A DNA stretch of 64,000 nt from Artemisia argyi (GCA_030686995.1 CM060707.1:80808972-80872971); one strand, 5' to 3'. Counted from the first letter of the stretch, positions 12,849 to 24,519 are shown. The notes: generated by a model from the letters alone, not told the origin. Translations and numbers: made by a program.

Positions 12849-13132
12849 TGTTGGGTTTTGGATTCTGCTGCTGAAGAGTCAAAATGCTGCTAAGGTGAAA
12901 CTGCTGCTAAGGTTAAAGATTCTGCTGCTGTACATTCAAAGTGCTGCTATGGTAAAGTGTTACTAGTAGAATCTACTGCTGAAGAGATATGCATGTATAC
13001 ATAGTGGATAATTATAGAATAGATTGTGAATTATTATTCTTCTTAAGTTAAGCTTTAATATTCCGCGTTCTAGCTTAAGTGTTAACTCAAGTCAACTTTT
13101 ATATAAGATCATTTGCTCAACTAGGATCAACA
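12849..13132 (+). repeat. Cop-3 3' LTR (start clear, end uncertain)
   Basis: It begins TGTTGGG after the polypurine tract, has clustered CTGCTGA/CTGCTAA motifs in its first 150 bp, and a TATATAAG box at 13100-13107. A terminal-like ATCAACA ends at 13132, but so little sequence after the TATA box suggests truncation where Ath-2 begins. Confidence 0.5.
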
Positions 13133-16100
13133 AAAAGTGAAACGGGAGCAAATAAAGTCCTACATATATAAAAATTACTTTTTTATAAACCTCATGACAA
13201 AATAAAATTTTAAGAAAAAGAAAAAATAATTTTTAGACTATTAATTAATTACTAATTATTAATTACTTTTAAATATTTAAATTAAACTAAAATACAACTA
13301 AATATGATTTTAAACTAGAAAAATGAAAATTAAATTTTGAAAATTCTAAAATAACCTAAAACAAATTTTAAAACTGAAAATATATTTTTTTGACTTTTTA
13401 TATAATTATTATTAATTAAAAACTAATTATTAATTAATTTAAACTAAATTAAATTATAAAAACTACTAAATTAAATGGGAGAAATCTGAAAAAAAATTTC
13501 TAAAAATACTACAAGTTAACAGGAACTTAAGAAAAATGTAAAATTAGAAAATGCTTATAGATAAGCAGAAAAATAAGCCAAATTGGCCTAAATAGAAGCT
13601 ATCACTTTTTTATGTTTGGCTTTTCTTGGATTTTCTTTTTAGAAAACTATTTTACTACTGAAAATATGCAACCTTTACAAAGACAAATTAATTGAAGCTT
13701 AAAAATAAGAAGAATGCAAACCAAAAAGATGGATAGAAGGTATAATAAGCTATAATTATGGATTTTTAAAGCAATACGCTACTACTAGGCTACAATTTGA
13801 ACAAAAAGCTACAAACTCAAGAGAGACACACAAAATAAGCACAAACCACAGAATAAGCACTTGGAATAAGCCAAATATCACCAATAAGCACTTATCCAAA
13901 TTCACTCATGACAAACAGGCCAAAAGGGCTATTTGTAGCCTTTTGTGGGGCCCACATGTGAGGTTGGAAGTCCAAAGTGAAGCTTGATCTGAAAAGATGA
14001 CCTGAGTGGCTTTTAAATAAGCCAAGGTTCAAGTCTTGGGTCCCACTAATAAGCTAGGAAATGGCTTATGAAGATGGGTGATCTATGCTGATCACTCAGC
14101 ACACTGAGTGTGATGAGGGCACCAAGAGGGGCAAAATAAGTACTCTAAATAAGCAATTGAGGCAAAACAAAAAGGACAACTAACAAGCTAGTATTCCAGG
14201 GGTACACAAAACACCAAATTTCAAGTTTTCAAGCCAACTAATGATCAAGATAATGATCCTGGAAAAATGGGTCAAACCTGAAAGGGCCTGGGTGCAGGGC
14301 ACTTTTTGTGAAAACATGGAATTTTGAGCTTAATTTTAAGCAGTTAGACAAGTTTCTAAAAGAGATTTTCTTGTTGATTTGGACACATAAGCAACCAAAT
14401 GACATGAAACAGCAAGAAATCCTATTTTCAACCCATATTCAACCTTATACAAGGTCTTAAAAATCTATCCATTTTGACAGTTTGTGGTTTTTGATTTTTG
14501 AGATTTCTATGCAAAGTTGACTTAAATGGATTTCTAAAATGTCTAACTGATTAGTTAAGTTGTACTAAGCTAAAATAAAATTGACTTAAGCTAATTTAAC
14601 TACTTTTAAACTGAATTGAATGGTTATGCTAATTAAAGTTTCAACAATGAACTAAAAATAAGATTCAAAAGCTAATTTTGACTTTTGTTCTAAAAGACTA
14701 CTGATTTTGTGGTTAGGTTAGGCTATTCTACCACTGAGAATGATGTCTGGTTGGTTTCTAACCAATGAAAGTCACAAATACTCAGCAAAACATACAAATC
14801 CAAACACCCATTAAAAACTATTTTGAAAGCTTAATGAAGCAAAAGGTTTTGATAAGTTAAGAAACTGATAGACATGCTTATACTATGAGATAATGGACTT
14901 ATTTAAACATTATAATACCAACATTAACAATATTAGCTCAAGAATACATATTATGCATTATTTGGTCAATTTGACAAGTGAAACAAGGAAATAGAGATCA
15001 AATAAACAAATGAGCATATCTTAACTTAAACTAACTCCAGTTACATCACATAAGCATAACAACACTAAGTACACAGGATTAAAGTACTCAACAATAAGAA
15101 TCAAAAAAATTTAGAAATTACTCATAAATGCTATCCAGAGCATAACCAAGAGAACCATGGACCACAAATCACTTCCTAATACTCCCCATGGAGTTCTAGA
15201 CTAGGGCCATCCATGATTTACCCTTCTCCAATGCTTTGTCTTCTTCTTCTTTTTTTTTTCTTTTTTTTTCCTAATTTTTTTGGTGATTTTTTAGAATTTG
15301 TACTGAAACTATTTTTTATACATTAAAAACTTATAAAAGCTTATATTTAAGCTAATATGAGACCACAGGATCAATGAACAACATTTTTTTTCACAATAAA
15401 TAAGCTAGATGGAAAATTTACTAAAAATATAGCAACTTGAGTTTAAACTGAAAAGTTGGATTTTATATTAAAGAACTTCAAAAATACAATGGGATAAGCT
15501 TAGGGATTACACTGAAAAGAAAAATTACACTAAAAAACTTGGATTACAAAAAATTCAACATTTCTAAAATAAGCTAAAATCTACACTTCTTTGCTCCCTG
15601 CTATCATCTTTCATTTATAGTAACAAATTAGGGTTTCTGAGGTGTCCTTGTCTTTTCCCAGCATTAAAATCAACCATTGGATCCTTTAAATTCAATCTTG
15701 GTCGTTTGTTGATATTGGCGCCAAAAGCTAATAATAACAATTAGCTGTGTTGCTTGTTTAGGGTGTAATAACTTGTACTAGGGGTGAGGAAAAATGGGTT
15801 GGCAGTGTTTAGAAGTGATGATGAAGGGTGTAGGGTGGTTTGGCAGGGGTTCACGTGAGCCTGGTTTTGGAGGGTGGTTTAGTAGTAGCAATTTTGGGGG
15901 GAAAGGGGTTGTTTTGGGTTTGACTTTGTTGACCGAGGTTAAATAATACGGGGTGTATTATTTTAGCTTTTGGGCTTGCGTGGGAGTTGGGTCTGGGAAA
16001 TGGATTAGAGTGGATTTTTGTATTAGATTCGGGTATTAAGTGGGTTGGGGTGTGTTTTGGATGATAATAACTTAGGTCCGTTTGGTTTGTAGCTTGTTTT

Positions 16101-16708
16101 AGCCTACGGACCAGTTATGTTAAAAGCTGAAAATTGAGGGTGTGTTTTGCCATTTTCCCAAATTTGCTCCAAGGACTAATCCTGCCAAGTTTCAATAATA
16201 TGAGGACCTTGAAAAATTATTTTCCAAAATGAAACAACCAGGGACTAGTTTTGCCAAACTCCAAAGTTGAGGGGCTAAACTTGTCAAATCTTCAAACTTT
16301 ATACCCAAGTACCAATTATGATAACTTTTGACTTCCCAAGGTCCTTTGTTGATTTTTCCTCCAAATCACATGCTCAGGGGCCAATGTCATTTTTCAAACT
16401 TGAGGGACCATTTCTGCCAATTTTGCAAACTCTTGCTCCAAGGACGATTTTTGGCATTTTGTGATTCCCCAAGGTATATTTTGACAGTTTGAGCTCAAAA
16501 ATGGTAATTCGCTTCTCCGGCTCCGGCTTTTGACATATTTTTCCAATCTCGTGCTCGTTTTTGTCCTTTTTGGCATGTTTTATGCCCGTTTCTGAAATAT
16601 CTGTACCTGCATGATCACAAACACAAAACTCAATATCTTTGGCATTTATGGTTAGTTTGTGTCTGTTTTGGTCTTAATTTGGCTAGAAAAAGGTGTGTGA
16701 ATAAGCAC
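13133..16708 (-). repeat. Ath-2: truncated Athila-like LTR
   Basis: There is no coding sequence in this AT-rich 3.6 kb. On the minus strand it begins TGTGTGCTTATT (16708 downward) and follows the order of the Ath-1 LTR: repeated GGACTAA/GTCC motifs (16130-16470), GGCGCCAA, AAGGACACCT, a TATA box (TATAAA on the minus strand near 15614-15619), then AATAAGC-rich and TTAATTA-rich tracts. The last few hundred bases of a full Athila LTR are missing at the left end, and no target-site duplication is visible, so this is a truncated piece rather than a clean solo LTR. Its right end interrupts the Cop-2 protease/integrase region. Confidence 0.6.
15614..15619 (-). promoter_or_regulatory. TATA box of Ath-2 LTR
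   Basis: TATAAA on the minus strand, at the position matching TATAAA 28505-28510 in Ath-1, with similar flanking sequence. Confidence 0.5.
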
Positions 16709-16990
16709 ACACCAGTCCTCCTCAGTGAATAGAACAGGAATCTTTTTGTCATAGATTTGTGAAACAGAGAACAAATTGAAGTTTTGTAGCTCCTTCACAT
16801 AGTAAACATTTTCAAAATCCACCTTTGGAGTTCTAATGGTTCCTTTCCAGTGATCCTTCCAACTCCTCCACCAAATGTCACTGTGCCTCCATTAATAGGC
16901 ACAAAATCATGAAACTTCTCTTGATTCCTAGACATGCTTCTAGAGCAACCACTATCAACAATACATAACTCTCTACTTTTAAGAGGATGT
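16709..16990 (-). pseudogene. Cop-2 aspartic protease fragment
   Basis: Minus-strand translation shows CIVDSGCSRSMSRNQEKF, the Copia protease active-site region (D-S-G), followed by DFVPINGGTVTFGGG. A frameshift follows GRITGK, after which VDFENVYYVKELQNFNLFS continues in another frame. The reading frame stops at TEEDW, where Ath-2 begins. The protease would release mature Gag and Pol from the polyprotein. Too decayed to be active. Confidence 0.65.
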
Positions 16991-17037
16991 TCCTACAACA
17001 ACAAAATATAAAACAACATGAGTTACCAAAGAGAGAC

Positions 17038-19790
17038 TCAAGTCATAAATGACTTGAGCCCGCCTTGTGGATCATTAGAATGAAGCCATGTAGATGAATA
17101 TGATCCACCATTATTCTTGGACCCCCTGTGTACAAATAGTCTGTTATTTCTCCAAGAACAATCTGCTGAGGGATTAACAGCAGAATCCCAGTATGCCCCT
17201 CCTATATACCTTGGGATATATAAACCAGGCCAATAACCATTTTGAAAGAAATTATTATCATGTCTAAAAGATGGTCTAGCAACATGTTTGTTCCAGCCAG
17301 CAGGAAAAAGCCTACCAGCAGAAACAGATTTACCAGCAAAAAATGGCTTATCAGCAGGAACTGATTTTGGTATGCTGGTGTGTGTTGCCTTTGGGACATA
17401 TGGTCTAGGTCTCTTTTGGTCAGTATAAACACCCATTCTCTTCTCATGAAAGTCACAGTCTTTAATAAGATGAAATTTACTACCACACACAAAAAATTTC
17501 TTCTTTCTAGAAGATTTATTCAAAATAAAAGATGTCTTATTACACACCAAATCATTCAAACCAATACTAGAAATTGAATTGTTTTGTAAAGACTGAAAGA
17601 AATAGTTTTCTGAGAAGTAAAAGATAAGTCTTCAAGAGAAGTTGTCTTTGAAGGAACTTCATCAGTAGCAACTCTAGAAAAGTCAGCAGACTTGCAAGAA
17701 GACTTGCGTGTGGGCTCGGGTGACTCTGACTTGACACTGGAATCATAACTGGCGTAGCTAGAGGTAGAGGTCTCTGAGGTCTTGTCACTGAAAAAACAAG
17801 ATACAAATTCATTAAAATTATTGCTAGAGACACTGCTAGAGTCAGGGGAGTCAGGAGTCCTAGTGCCAGTTTTCAATTATGATTCAACTAAGTCCAAATG
17901 GTGTGAGGTGGGCATAAAGGTTCCTGTGCTGGTGGGAGATACAATGTGCATCTCTCCCTCTTTAACATACTTTACAGGAGTTTGAAATTGCATAGGTGGT
18001 TCAGGGTCTAAAACACTTGGTTCACTAAGGTCTAAAACATCATCTGGCCCTATAAGGTGTCCATATCCTAATGCTCTCTTAGTCCTAGTGGATTGGGAAC
18101 TATTAATTAATTTCTCAAGGTGCTTAGATCCCTCTTGCCACTTCATACGACCTGCAACTTCATTATCAAACTTAACCTTCAATTCTTGTAGTTCTAAGTC
18201 AACTTTAGCCTTTTCTTTTCCTGAAAACTTTAACTCATTACTAGTAATCTGTAGATCTCTTTTTAACACCCTAATTTTCTCATCATAAGCCAATTGATTC
18301 TGTTGAAACCAAACCTTTTGTTGCTCTAGTGTTCTAACTACTTCCTTATAGGCTTGAGCCGGAATATAACACTCTTTATATTTTGGTTCAATTTCATCAT
18401 AGGCTTCTTTAAGTGCATCATATTTTATATTACAACCAAAAACACAATTAGATACCTGAGGTGAGATGCCCATGAAGGCAAATTATTCATCATAACTAGC
18501 CATACAAGAGAATTGCTGAGAAGCACTGCTTTCAGCATCATCAGTATCATGCTCCTTCCAGTCAATGAAAGAATCCACAGTAGTCACCAAAGCCTTTGAA
18601 TTTCTAGCTTCAAACTCCTTCTGCTTGTAGGCTGAATACCTTGTGTTGTCTTCTGTCTTCTTTGTAGTACACTCTCTTGAAAAGTGTCCTATCTCTCCAC
18701 ATGAGTAGCACTTGACCTTCCTCCTATCAAATCTAGCTGGATCCCTTCCTCTGAGATTGAGCTTTCTGCCAGCTTTCTTTTCAAACCTTCTGACCTTAAT
18801 AGTAAGCATAGCCATCTGCCACTTCAAATTCATCCCCTCCAGATCCAACATGTCAACTTGCTCAAAGTCTTCATAAGCCAGTTGTTGATGTGGTCATATT
18901 CAGCAACAAATGAATGAAGTACGTCCTCTACCACATTACCATATTGTGGATTACTTTTTCGACTAGGAGAGGTAAGATATTGTGGAGGAAGAACCTGAAC
19001 TTGGAGCATATGTCATCTTGTTTGAAGTGGTGCTGACAAAGGCTGAGTTTGTAGGAGTTGTTGAATAAGTCGAGTGCCCCTTTGATATCAAGCTCAAGGC
19101 TTCTGAGCTTGTTATAAAAATCATCAAAAGAGAGATAGTCCAGTCCACCTTTGGTTTTTAATGAAATACTGACTTGGGACCAAGAAGGAGGTAAAGCTTT
19201 TAGAAACTTGGAATTGCACTCCTCATTGTCAGGCCTAGCTTTCAGTTGGTTCAACTAACTCAAAATCTTTTGGAATTTGTCATACCCCTTGTGTACACCT
19301 TCTTCCTCTGAGATCTTGAATTCCTGAAACTCCTAACTGAGCATAGACGTTCTCATTCTCTTCGACTCTTTGTTGCCCCCAAAACTTGCTTTGATTGCCA
19401 ACCAGATATCTTTGGCATCATCCAGATAGTGGAAATCACTCATATGATCATCTGGTATGGTTTGAAGCAAGATGGTTCTTGCCTTGTTCTCTCTCTGCAC
19501 AGCAAACACTTCCTCAACAGTAGAAGGAGGATAGATGGTGATCTTACCATCTTGGTCTTTCCCAATCTTTTTCAGACTATTGCCTTTCGGGATAACATTC
19601 CAGAGATTAAAGTCACGTTTAGTTATCCAATTCTGCATCTTCATTGCCCATATCTCATATTCGTCCTTCTTGAGATATAGGAACTTGGCATTGATGTTGC
19701 TGGTAACAGCCAGCTGCTAAAGTTGTTGTGTCAGAGTGTTGTTTGGTTGTGTGACATCTGATGCATCTGATCCTGTATCTCCCGTTGTAT
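17038..19790 (-). pseudogene. Cop-2 gag, decayed
   Basis: Gag forms the virus-like particle and binds the element RNA. The N-terminal part (19720-19333) includes AKFLYLKKDEYEIWAMKM and FNLWNVIPKG, typical of Copia Gag; next come LKALPPSWSQVSISLKTKGG (from about 19200), a CCHC zinc knuckle CYSCGEIGHFSREC (about 18700), a long helical, probably coiled-coil segment (18473-18100), an acidic Ser-rich stretch (17870-17620), and a second cysteine-rich segment CGSKFHLIKDCDF (about 17480). In-frame stops lie near 19714, 19333 and 19255, and the frame changes several times between 19260 and 17560. A short repeat of PADKP/SAG residues at 17390-17290 reflects the dispersed TCAGCAG motif at DNA level. Confidence 0.7.
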
Positions 19791-19848
19791 TAGAGTGAAA
19801 GAGTGTAGAAGAAAAAGTTGTTCTTCGTTAACAGAGACTCTCCAGTGG

Positions 19849-19862
19849 CTCTGATACCACTT
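19849..19862 (-). promoter_or_regulatory. Primer-binding site, Cop-2
   Basis: The minus strand reads AAGTGGTATCAGAG, complementary to the 3' end of initiator tRNA-Met, right after the LTR. Confidence 0.8.
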
Positions 19863-19863
19863 C

Positions 19864-20318
19864 TGGATCTACTCCTTGATAGATCTTTGAGCCAATGGAT
19901 CGATAGCTTGCCAATGTAATCAAAAGCAAAACTATATGGAAAATCTCTGTATGCTTGCATATATGCGGAATTTAAATACAAACACAATATACTAATAAAT
20001 CTTGATCCTCTACGGATCTTTTAATTAATCACTAAGATTGACAACTAATTCGTGTGTAAAACATTCAACCGGGTGTTCCTTTTATACTACAAGGAACCCT
20101 AACCTCTCTTACAAGAAAACGTTTAATCTAAGAAAATAAAAGATATTACACATCTCTTCCTAAAATAAACTAAATACATCCTACGCATTAACTAAATCAG
20201 TAGAATGTCCATTGTCAGCAGGATCTAGATCATCATCAGAAACTATGTATGCTTCAGCAGTATCCTGTCAGCAGTATCCGTCAGCAGAACTATCTTCTGG
20301 CTTAAATAATTCCTAACA
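19864..20318 (-). repeat. Cop-2 5' LTR
   Basis: 455 bp, ending TGTTAGG on the minus strand at 20318 and CCA at 19864. It is related to the Cop-1 3' LTR (23196-23670) over its whole length. It contains several TCAGCAG motifs in U3 and a TATA-like TTTATACTAC region near 20085 (read on minus). Confidence 0.8.
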
Positions 20319-21664
20319 CACTGGAATAGATATTCTGCAAATCTATTTAACATATATTATCTTTTATAACTTTCTCTAAAAACCAATATAACATTTATTT
20401 ACGTTTAAAACTGCTACATGTGTTCATGATGAATATTAGAATATGGTTTATGTTTTTTGTTCTAATATTAACACAGTATCACAACTTGATTATTTTTGTT
20501 GAAGGTAAAGAAAATTATGAAGTCATAAACAATATGGCATTCAATTTGTTGAAGACAAAACATTGCTTAAAATAAGAAAACATCTAAATTAGATAACTAA
20601 TAGGGTATTTATACCTTAAATCATTCAATTAAATAAAATAGGTACTAAATTTGTCACAAATAATACATGCTAACCTGCTCATCTTGAATGACACATTGCA
20701 AACTCTTAATGAGAGTAGGTTTTCCATAAGGATGTGTAAACCATTTGCTTACAAATCTGACTTTCTATATGATGTTATCCATCATAGGATTGACATGAAA
20801 CAAAGTGCTGGAATGCTGGTTGAACATTCTGCAAGGAAACAGTTTGAATAAAAAAATAGTATATTGTCGCTAACCCAATAAAATAAATGTTGTAAAGAAC
20901 ATAAAATAACCTATGTGATGAAGGACGAATTATTTGTTGTGTTTATCGAATGAATTATAAATAATATATATAGTATATATTGTTTTGGAATACGATTTGT
21001 AACTTCTAGATTATCTTGTTTAATTAGGAAAAGATATTTCATATTTGATTTTCAAATAATTTGATATAAGTTTAGAGTATAATTGAAATTGTTTAAAGCA
21101 GATTGAAATTTAAAAAAATTTATTTTAGTTTCTGATTTTAGAACAAATTCAGTTCTGAAAATAATTTGGATACAAAAATTTTGTAAATTGGATCATTCAA
21201 CATATTTGCAAATGATTATTTATTTAATTAAGCTTGATGAAACATATTGTAAATATAAGCAAATAGATTAATATACTTAAAGAAAAAATATAAATTAAAT
21301 TGTTCATACAAAATCACATCAACAAAAAAAGCTATTCATAAACAAATTAACGAATAAACTTAGTTGATTTTTCTAGATGAAATGCAAAGTGAACATTTTT
21401 CATAGTATAAAGTATGAAAATGTAATTAAGGATAACATACATTAATAATAAGTTGAATTAACGAAGCTAACCACACAGAATGAGTAATGAAATTATCTTG
21501 TTTTGCTTCATCTTTGTCATAAACATACTATGAGAAATAACAATGCAACATAAAAATTAAAAGAATGTGACAAAAAAAAACACGATTCAGTTCATTTAAA
21601 AGAATAAGTACATTGAAATAAACATAGATTTACTTAAACACAATAAGAGAAATAACAGTTTAAT
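20319..21664. other. No recognisable gene
   Basis: AT-rich sequence between the Cop-2 LTR and the gene-like fragment at 21665. One short plus-strand ORF (20651-20851) has no recognisable motif. I see no LTR, repeat array or RNA gene here. Confidence 0.5.
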
Positions 21665-21985
21665 CTAACAATCAAACTTATGCTCTTTCTCTTGATCATA
21701 TGCTATATGCATATTATCATAATCAAGTGTGTCCAGTTGATCTTGGTCGGAAACCTCTCTGTGGAGTTTGATATAGTATGTACGACAAACATAATTAAAT
21801 TGATACGAGGTATGATAATATTGAATCAGCCAATGAAGACAATTATATTTTGCACCAAACAACGATTATCCAACGTCTTAAAAAAAACGTATTCGTACCT
21901 TTATCAGATCTGATTCATCGACATCTTTTTCTTCATAAACACGACACAAAAACCTTGTAAATCCCTAGGTAACGAGCTAACCTAT
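21665..21985 (-). pseudogene. Exon-like fragments of an unidentified gene
   Basis: On the minus strand a possible internal exon (about 21968-21903) encodes FTRFLCRVYEEKDVDESDLI, flanked by AG before and GT after. A possible last exon ending at 21665 encodes an acidic tail, SDQDQLDTLDYDNMHIAYDQ, and then a stop. I do not recognise the family. The fragment begins right after the LTR-X primer site, so it could be host sequence carried inside a retroelement. It could also be chance ORFs; coding status is uncertain. Confidence 0.25.
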
Positions 21986-21999
21986 CTCTGATGCCAATT
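21985..21999 (-). promoter_or_regulatory. Primer-binding site, LTR-X element
   Basis: The minus strand reads AATTGGCATCAGAG next to the LTR end, one base off the tRNA-Met-type site. Confidence 0.6.
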
Positions 22000-22000
22000 G

Positions 22001-22481
22001 TGGAGTTTGATAGACTCCTAGGACCGTTTTGAGCACTAGGGTTAACAATAACAATGATAATAACATGCAGCGGAATAAGAACAAATCAAAGTTATTGACA
22101 ACAAGGTTTTTCCCAATCACCTCCAATTATTATTTGATCAGAATAATAACGTGTTACCTAAATGTAACAAGGATCAAAGACACCTTCGACCTTAGAGGAT
22201 TCGAACAACTCTAACTAGTTCTAGGCATTTACAAGACATATGCCCTAGAACACACACACACACACCTTTCTGTAAATTACATTGTGGAAGACTTAATAAA
22301 ACATACGACCTGTATCCTCTTTATATATTAGAGGATTAGGTTTACAAAGAATATTTCTAAATAATAAAAAGATCTGTAGCAATCTTTTTCCTGCATTTGA
22401 AGTTTCATCCTTTGTCACATTAAGTCCCTCTTGTTTTCATTCTTTTATTTATTTTGTCACATCAAATCAAGAATCCCAACA
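22001..22481 (-). repeat. LTR-X: 5' LTR of an otherwise unidentified element
   Basis: 481 bp beginning TGTTGGG on the minus strand at 22481 and ending CTCCA at 22001, next to a primer site. A TATATAAAG box sits on the minus strand near 22320-22328. No matching 3' LTR is visible in the window and no retroelement protein lies to its left, so the element is non-autonomous, truncated or rearranged. Confidence 0.6.
22251..22265. repeat. CA microsatellite
   Basis: About seven CA dinucleotides within LTR-X. Confidence 0.8.
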
Positions 22482-22672
22482 CTCTCCGTCTTCTAGAAGC
22501 TCCATCTTTCTTCTGCATATTCTCTGGCGTGCCTTAAGCGCATTAGGTTTATATTTAGTTTTTTGTTTTTTGTTGCGCTTAACAAAATCATTATACTTTT
22601 TCTTTCTTAACTGAGCAAGTTTTCTGAGATACTACTTAGCTGGATGTTCCTTGGAGTTGCTTGCACCATCTT
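22482..22672 (-). pseudogene. Lys/Arg-rich exon fragment, unidentified gene
   Basis: The minus strand encodes about 63 codons with one stop, including YLRKLAQLRKKKYNDFVKRN and ALKARQRICRRKMELLEDGE. It is preceded by a T-rich tract ending AG (minus strand), which resembles a 3' splice site. The frame stops exactly where LTR-X begins, consistent with an insertion into an exon. I do not recognise the family; the very basic composition suggests nucleic-acid binding at most. Confidence 0.35.
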
Positions 22673-23195
22673 AAAGTAAAAAAAATTCAAAAGATTAGTA
22701 AAGGTTAAAAATAATGCTCTTATTTGTAAAGAAGTAGACACATTTGTATTATATAAATGGTAATGTTTTTACACTTTATGTATCACCATACAATTTTGAA
22801 AGTTAAAACTATGAAATTACCTGTTGATGCAACTAATCATGCTCTCTCTATTATGTGTTGATTGAAGAGCTTATACGAATTAGAGTGTATAATTTGTATG
22901 TAATTTGTGGAATGATGTAAAAACCTATCAGACTTATAAGCAAATAATATAGATAGTTAACTTGTAAATTAATTATTCAATTTGTAAGGTTAAAAGATGC
23001 ACACATTTTAATTAATGTGATAATCATTTCCAAGAAATGGTTAAAGTTTGTTGCTCAATGGATTTATACTTGCCATATTATTTCAAATTTATGGATGATT
23101 TGTTATATTAATGGATAATATCATTAACATTTGTATTGACATTTTATTTTCATATTCTAAGTTAAAAGTTATCATCAAATTATAAAGTGTGATTT
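22673..23195. other. No recognisable gene
   Basis: AT-rich sequence between the exon-like fragment and the Cop-1 LTR, possibly intronic or intergenic host DNA. GATTT at 23191-23195 would be one side of the Cop-1 target duplication; the partner lies outside the window. Confidence 0.5.
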
Positions 23196-23670
23196 TGTAG
23201 AATCTCCTTCCTTGGTAGATCTTTTGAGCCAACGGATCGATAGCTTGCTAATGTAATCAATAGCAGAACTATATGGAAAATCCCTGTATGCTTGTATCTA
23301 TGCAGAATTTAAATACAAACACAATATACTAATAACTCCTGATCCTCTATGGATCGTTTTATTAATCACTAAGATTGAAAAACTTAATCATACATAATGC
23401 ATTGGCCATGGGTTCCTTTTATACTACAAGAAACCCTAAACCATCTTACAAGAAACGAATAATCATAATATTATAAAAGATATTATATATATCTTGTCCT
23501 AAAATAAACAAAGATATATGTTCTACATTATTCCTACGGATGCACTAAATCAGCAGGAACCAGATATCAGCAGGATCACTCTATCAGCAGAAACCACTAA
23601 GTCGTCAGCGGGATCCTGTCAGAAGTATCAGTCAGCAGAAACTATCTTCTGACTTCAATAATTCCTAACA
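23196..23670 (-). repeat. Cop-1 3' LTR
   Basis: 475 bp, starting TGTTAGGAATTATTG on the minus strand and ending CTACA. It has five TCAGCAG/TCAGCGG motifs within 100 bp of U3 (23550-23635). Clearly related to the Cop-2 LTR. Confidence 0.8.
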
Positions 23671-23683
23671 ATCCTCCCCTAAT
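23671..23683 (-). promoter_or_regulatory. Polypurine tract, Cop-1
   Basis: The minus strand reads ATTAGGGGAGGAT directly before the LTR start TGTTAGG; it primes plus-strand DNA synthesis in LTR retrotransposons. Confidence 0.8.
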
Positions 23684-24519
23684 CTTGAATTTGACATGGT
23701 TAACTTCAAGATTCTTGATAGATCTGTAAATTTCAAAAGAAGAGGATTAAATTTGAACATCAGCAGCAAAGAAACAAATCAGGAACATCTCTATGAGCAG
23801 CAAAAACCTTAAGCCTCCATTCTTTGCAGCAACAAATGACAAAATGTACATCAAAACATAAGTTTCATACTATTCTCATCACTTCCAGGTGTGTTAACTC
23901 CTGTGAGAGGTGAATCATTGAAAATAATGGATTTGATGTCTCTTTACCAATAGCCATCACTACTGGAGTAGCCAAATGTTTTAGTTCAAAAACTATGGTA
24001 CACAGATAACCATATGATTTTTAGCAAATCATAAGCTATAAACGGATTTGAGATGTCTTTACCTGTAGCCGTTTGCTCAGGACTAGTCAATTATTTGGTT
24101 GATTAAATCACCTTGGTAAATTGAATACCAAGTATGGTTTTCCACTGCCTTTACCACAAGCCATACACTTGTGGGCTAGCCAATTATTTGGAATCCAAAA
24201 GGAAAATCCATGGTTAATTGAAAACCACCCAGCTCTCAGCTGTTAAGCATGGTTGAGTTAAGTACCCAATAGTTTTTAGCAAACTATTACAGTTATCAAC
24301 AGATTTGATGTGTCTTTACCAAAGTTGTACCCTTTGGACTAGCCAACTTTTTGATGGAATAGTCAACATCATGGAAGTTGAGAACCAGATAAGGTGTGGT
24401 GAATAACCAACACCAAAACCTGCATACAACAAACATAGCACTATACAAATCTGTTAGCTTTTTTACTAAATTAAGATAAAGAAAATAAATATACAATAAT
24501 ACAAAATACCATTACCAAA
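23684..24519 (-). other. Cop-1 3' untranslated region
   Basis: Non-coding stretch between the post-pol ORF stop and the polypurine tract. Most of it (23920-24360) is an array of four hairpin modules also found in Ath-1. A segment at about 23878-23925 (around CACTTCCAGGTGTGTTAAC) is related to 62358-62405 in the 3' region of Cop-4. Confidence 0.6.
23920..24360 (-). ncRNA. Four-unit TGGTAAAG hairpin array (Cop-1 copy)
   Basis: On the minus strand each unit has a GGCTAGTCC-like lead, then stem P1 closing a loop that begins CTNNTGGTAAAG, then hairpin P2. P1 pairs: unit 4, 23954-23960 with 23924-23930; unit 3, 24069-24074 with 24040-24045; unit 2, 24161-24166 with 24132-24137; unit 1, 24324-24327 with 24297-24300. 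P2: unit 3, arms 24013-24020/24026-24033; unit 2, 24112-24118/24126-24132; unit 1, 24268-24275/24281-24288. The P2 stems of units 1 and 3 differ at three positions, each compensated, around an identical loop (GCTAA in sense). Read in the element's sense. Confidence 0.65.

Larger units (their letters stand above)
16709..20318 (-). mobile_element. Cop-2: 5' part of a Copia element
   Basis: Reading leftward: 5' LTR (19864-20318), primer site, gag, then the protease start, where Ath-2 cuts the element off. Integrase, reverse transcriptase, RNase H and 3' LTR are not present here. The long gag with two zinc-knuckle regions and the LTR related to that of Cop-1 suggest the Sirevirus-like lineage, which is inference. 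Confidence 0.75.

Noticed and set aside
21757..21771. Second end of LTR-X (TGTGGAGTTTGATA also at 22000)
   Set aside because: The match is only 14 bp and stops at once on both sides.
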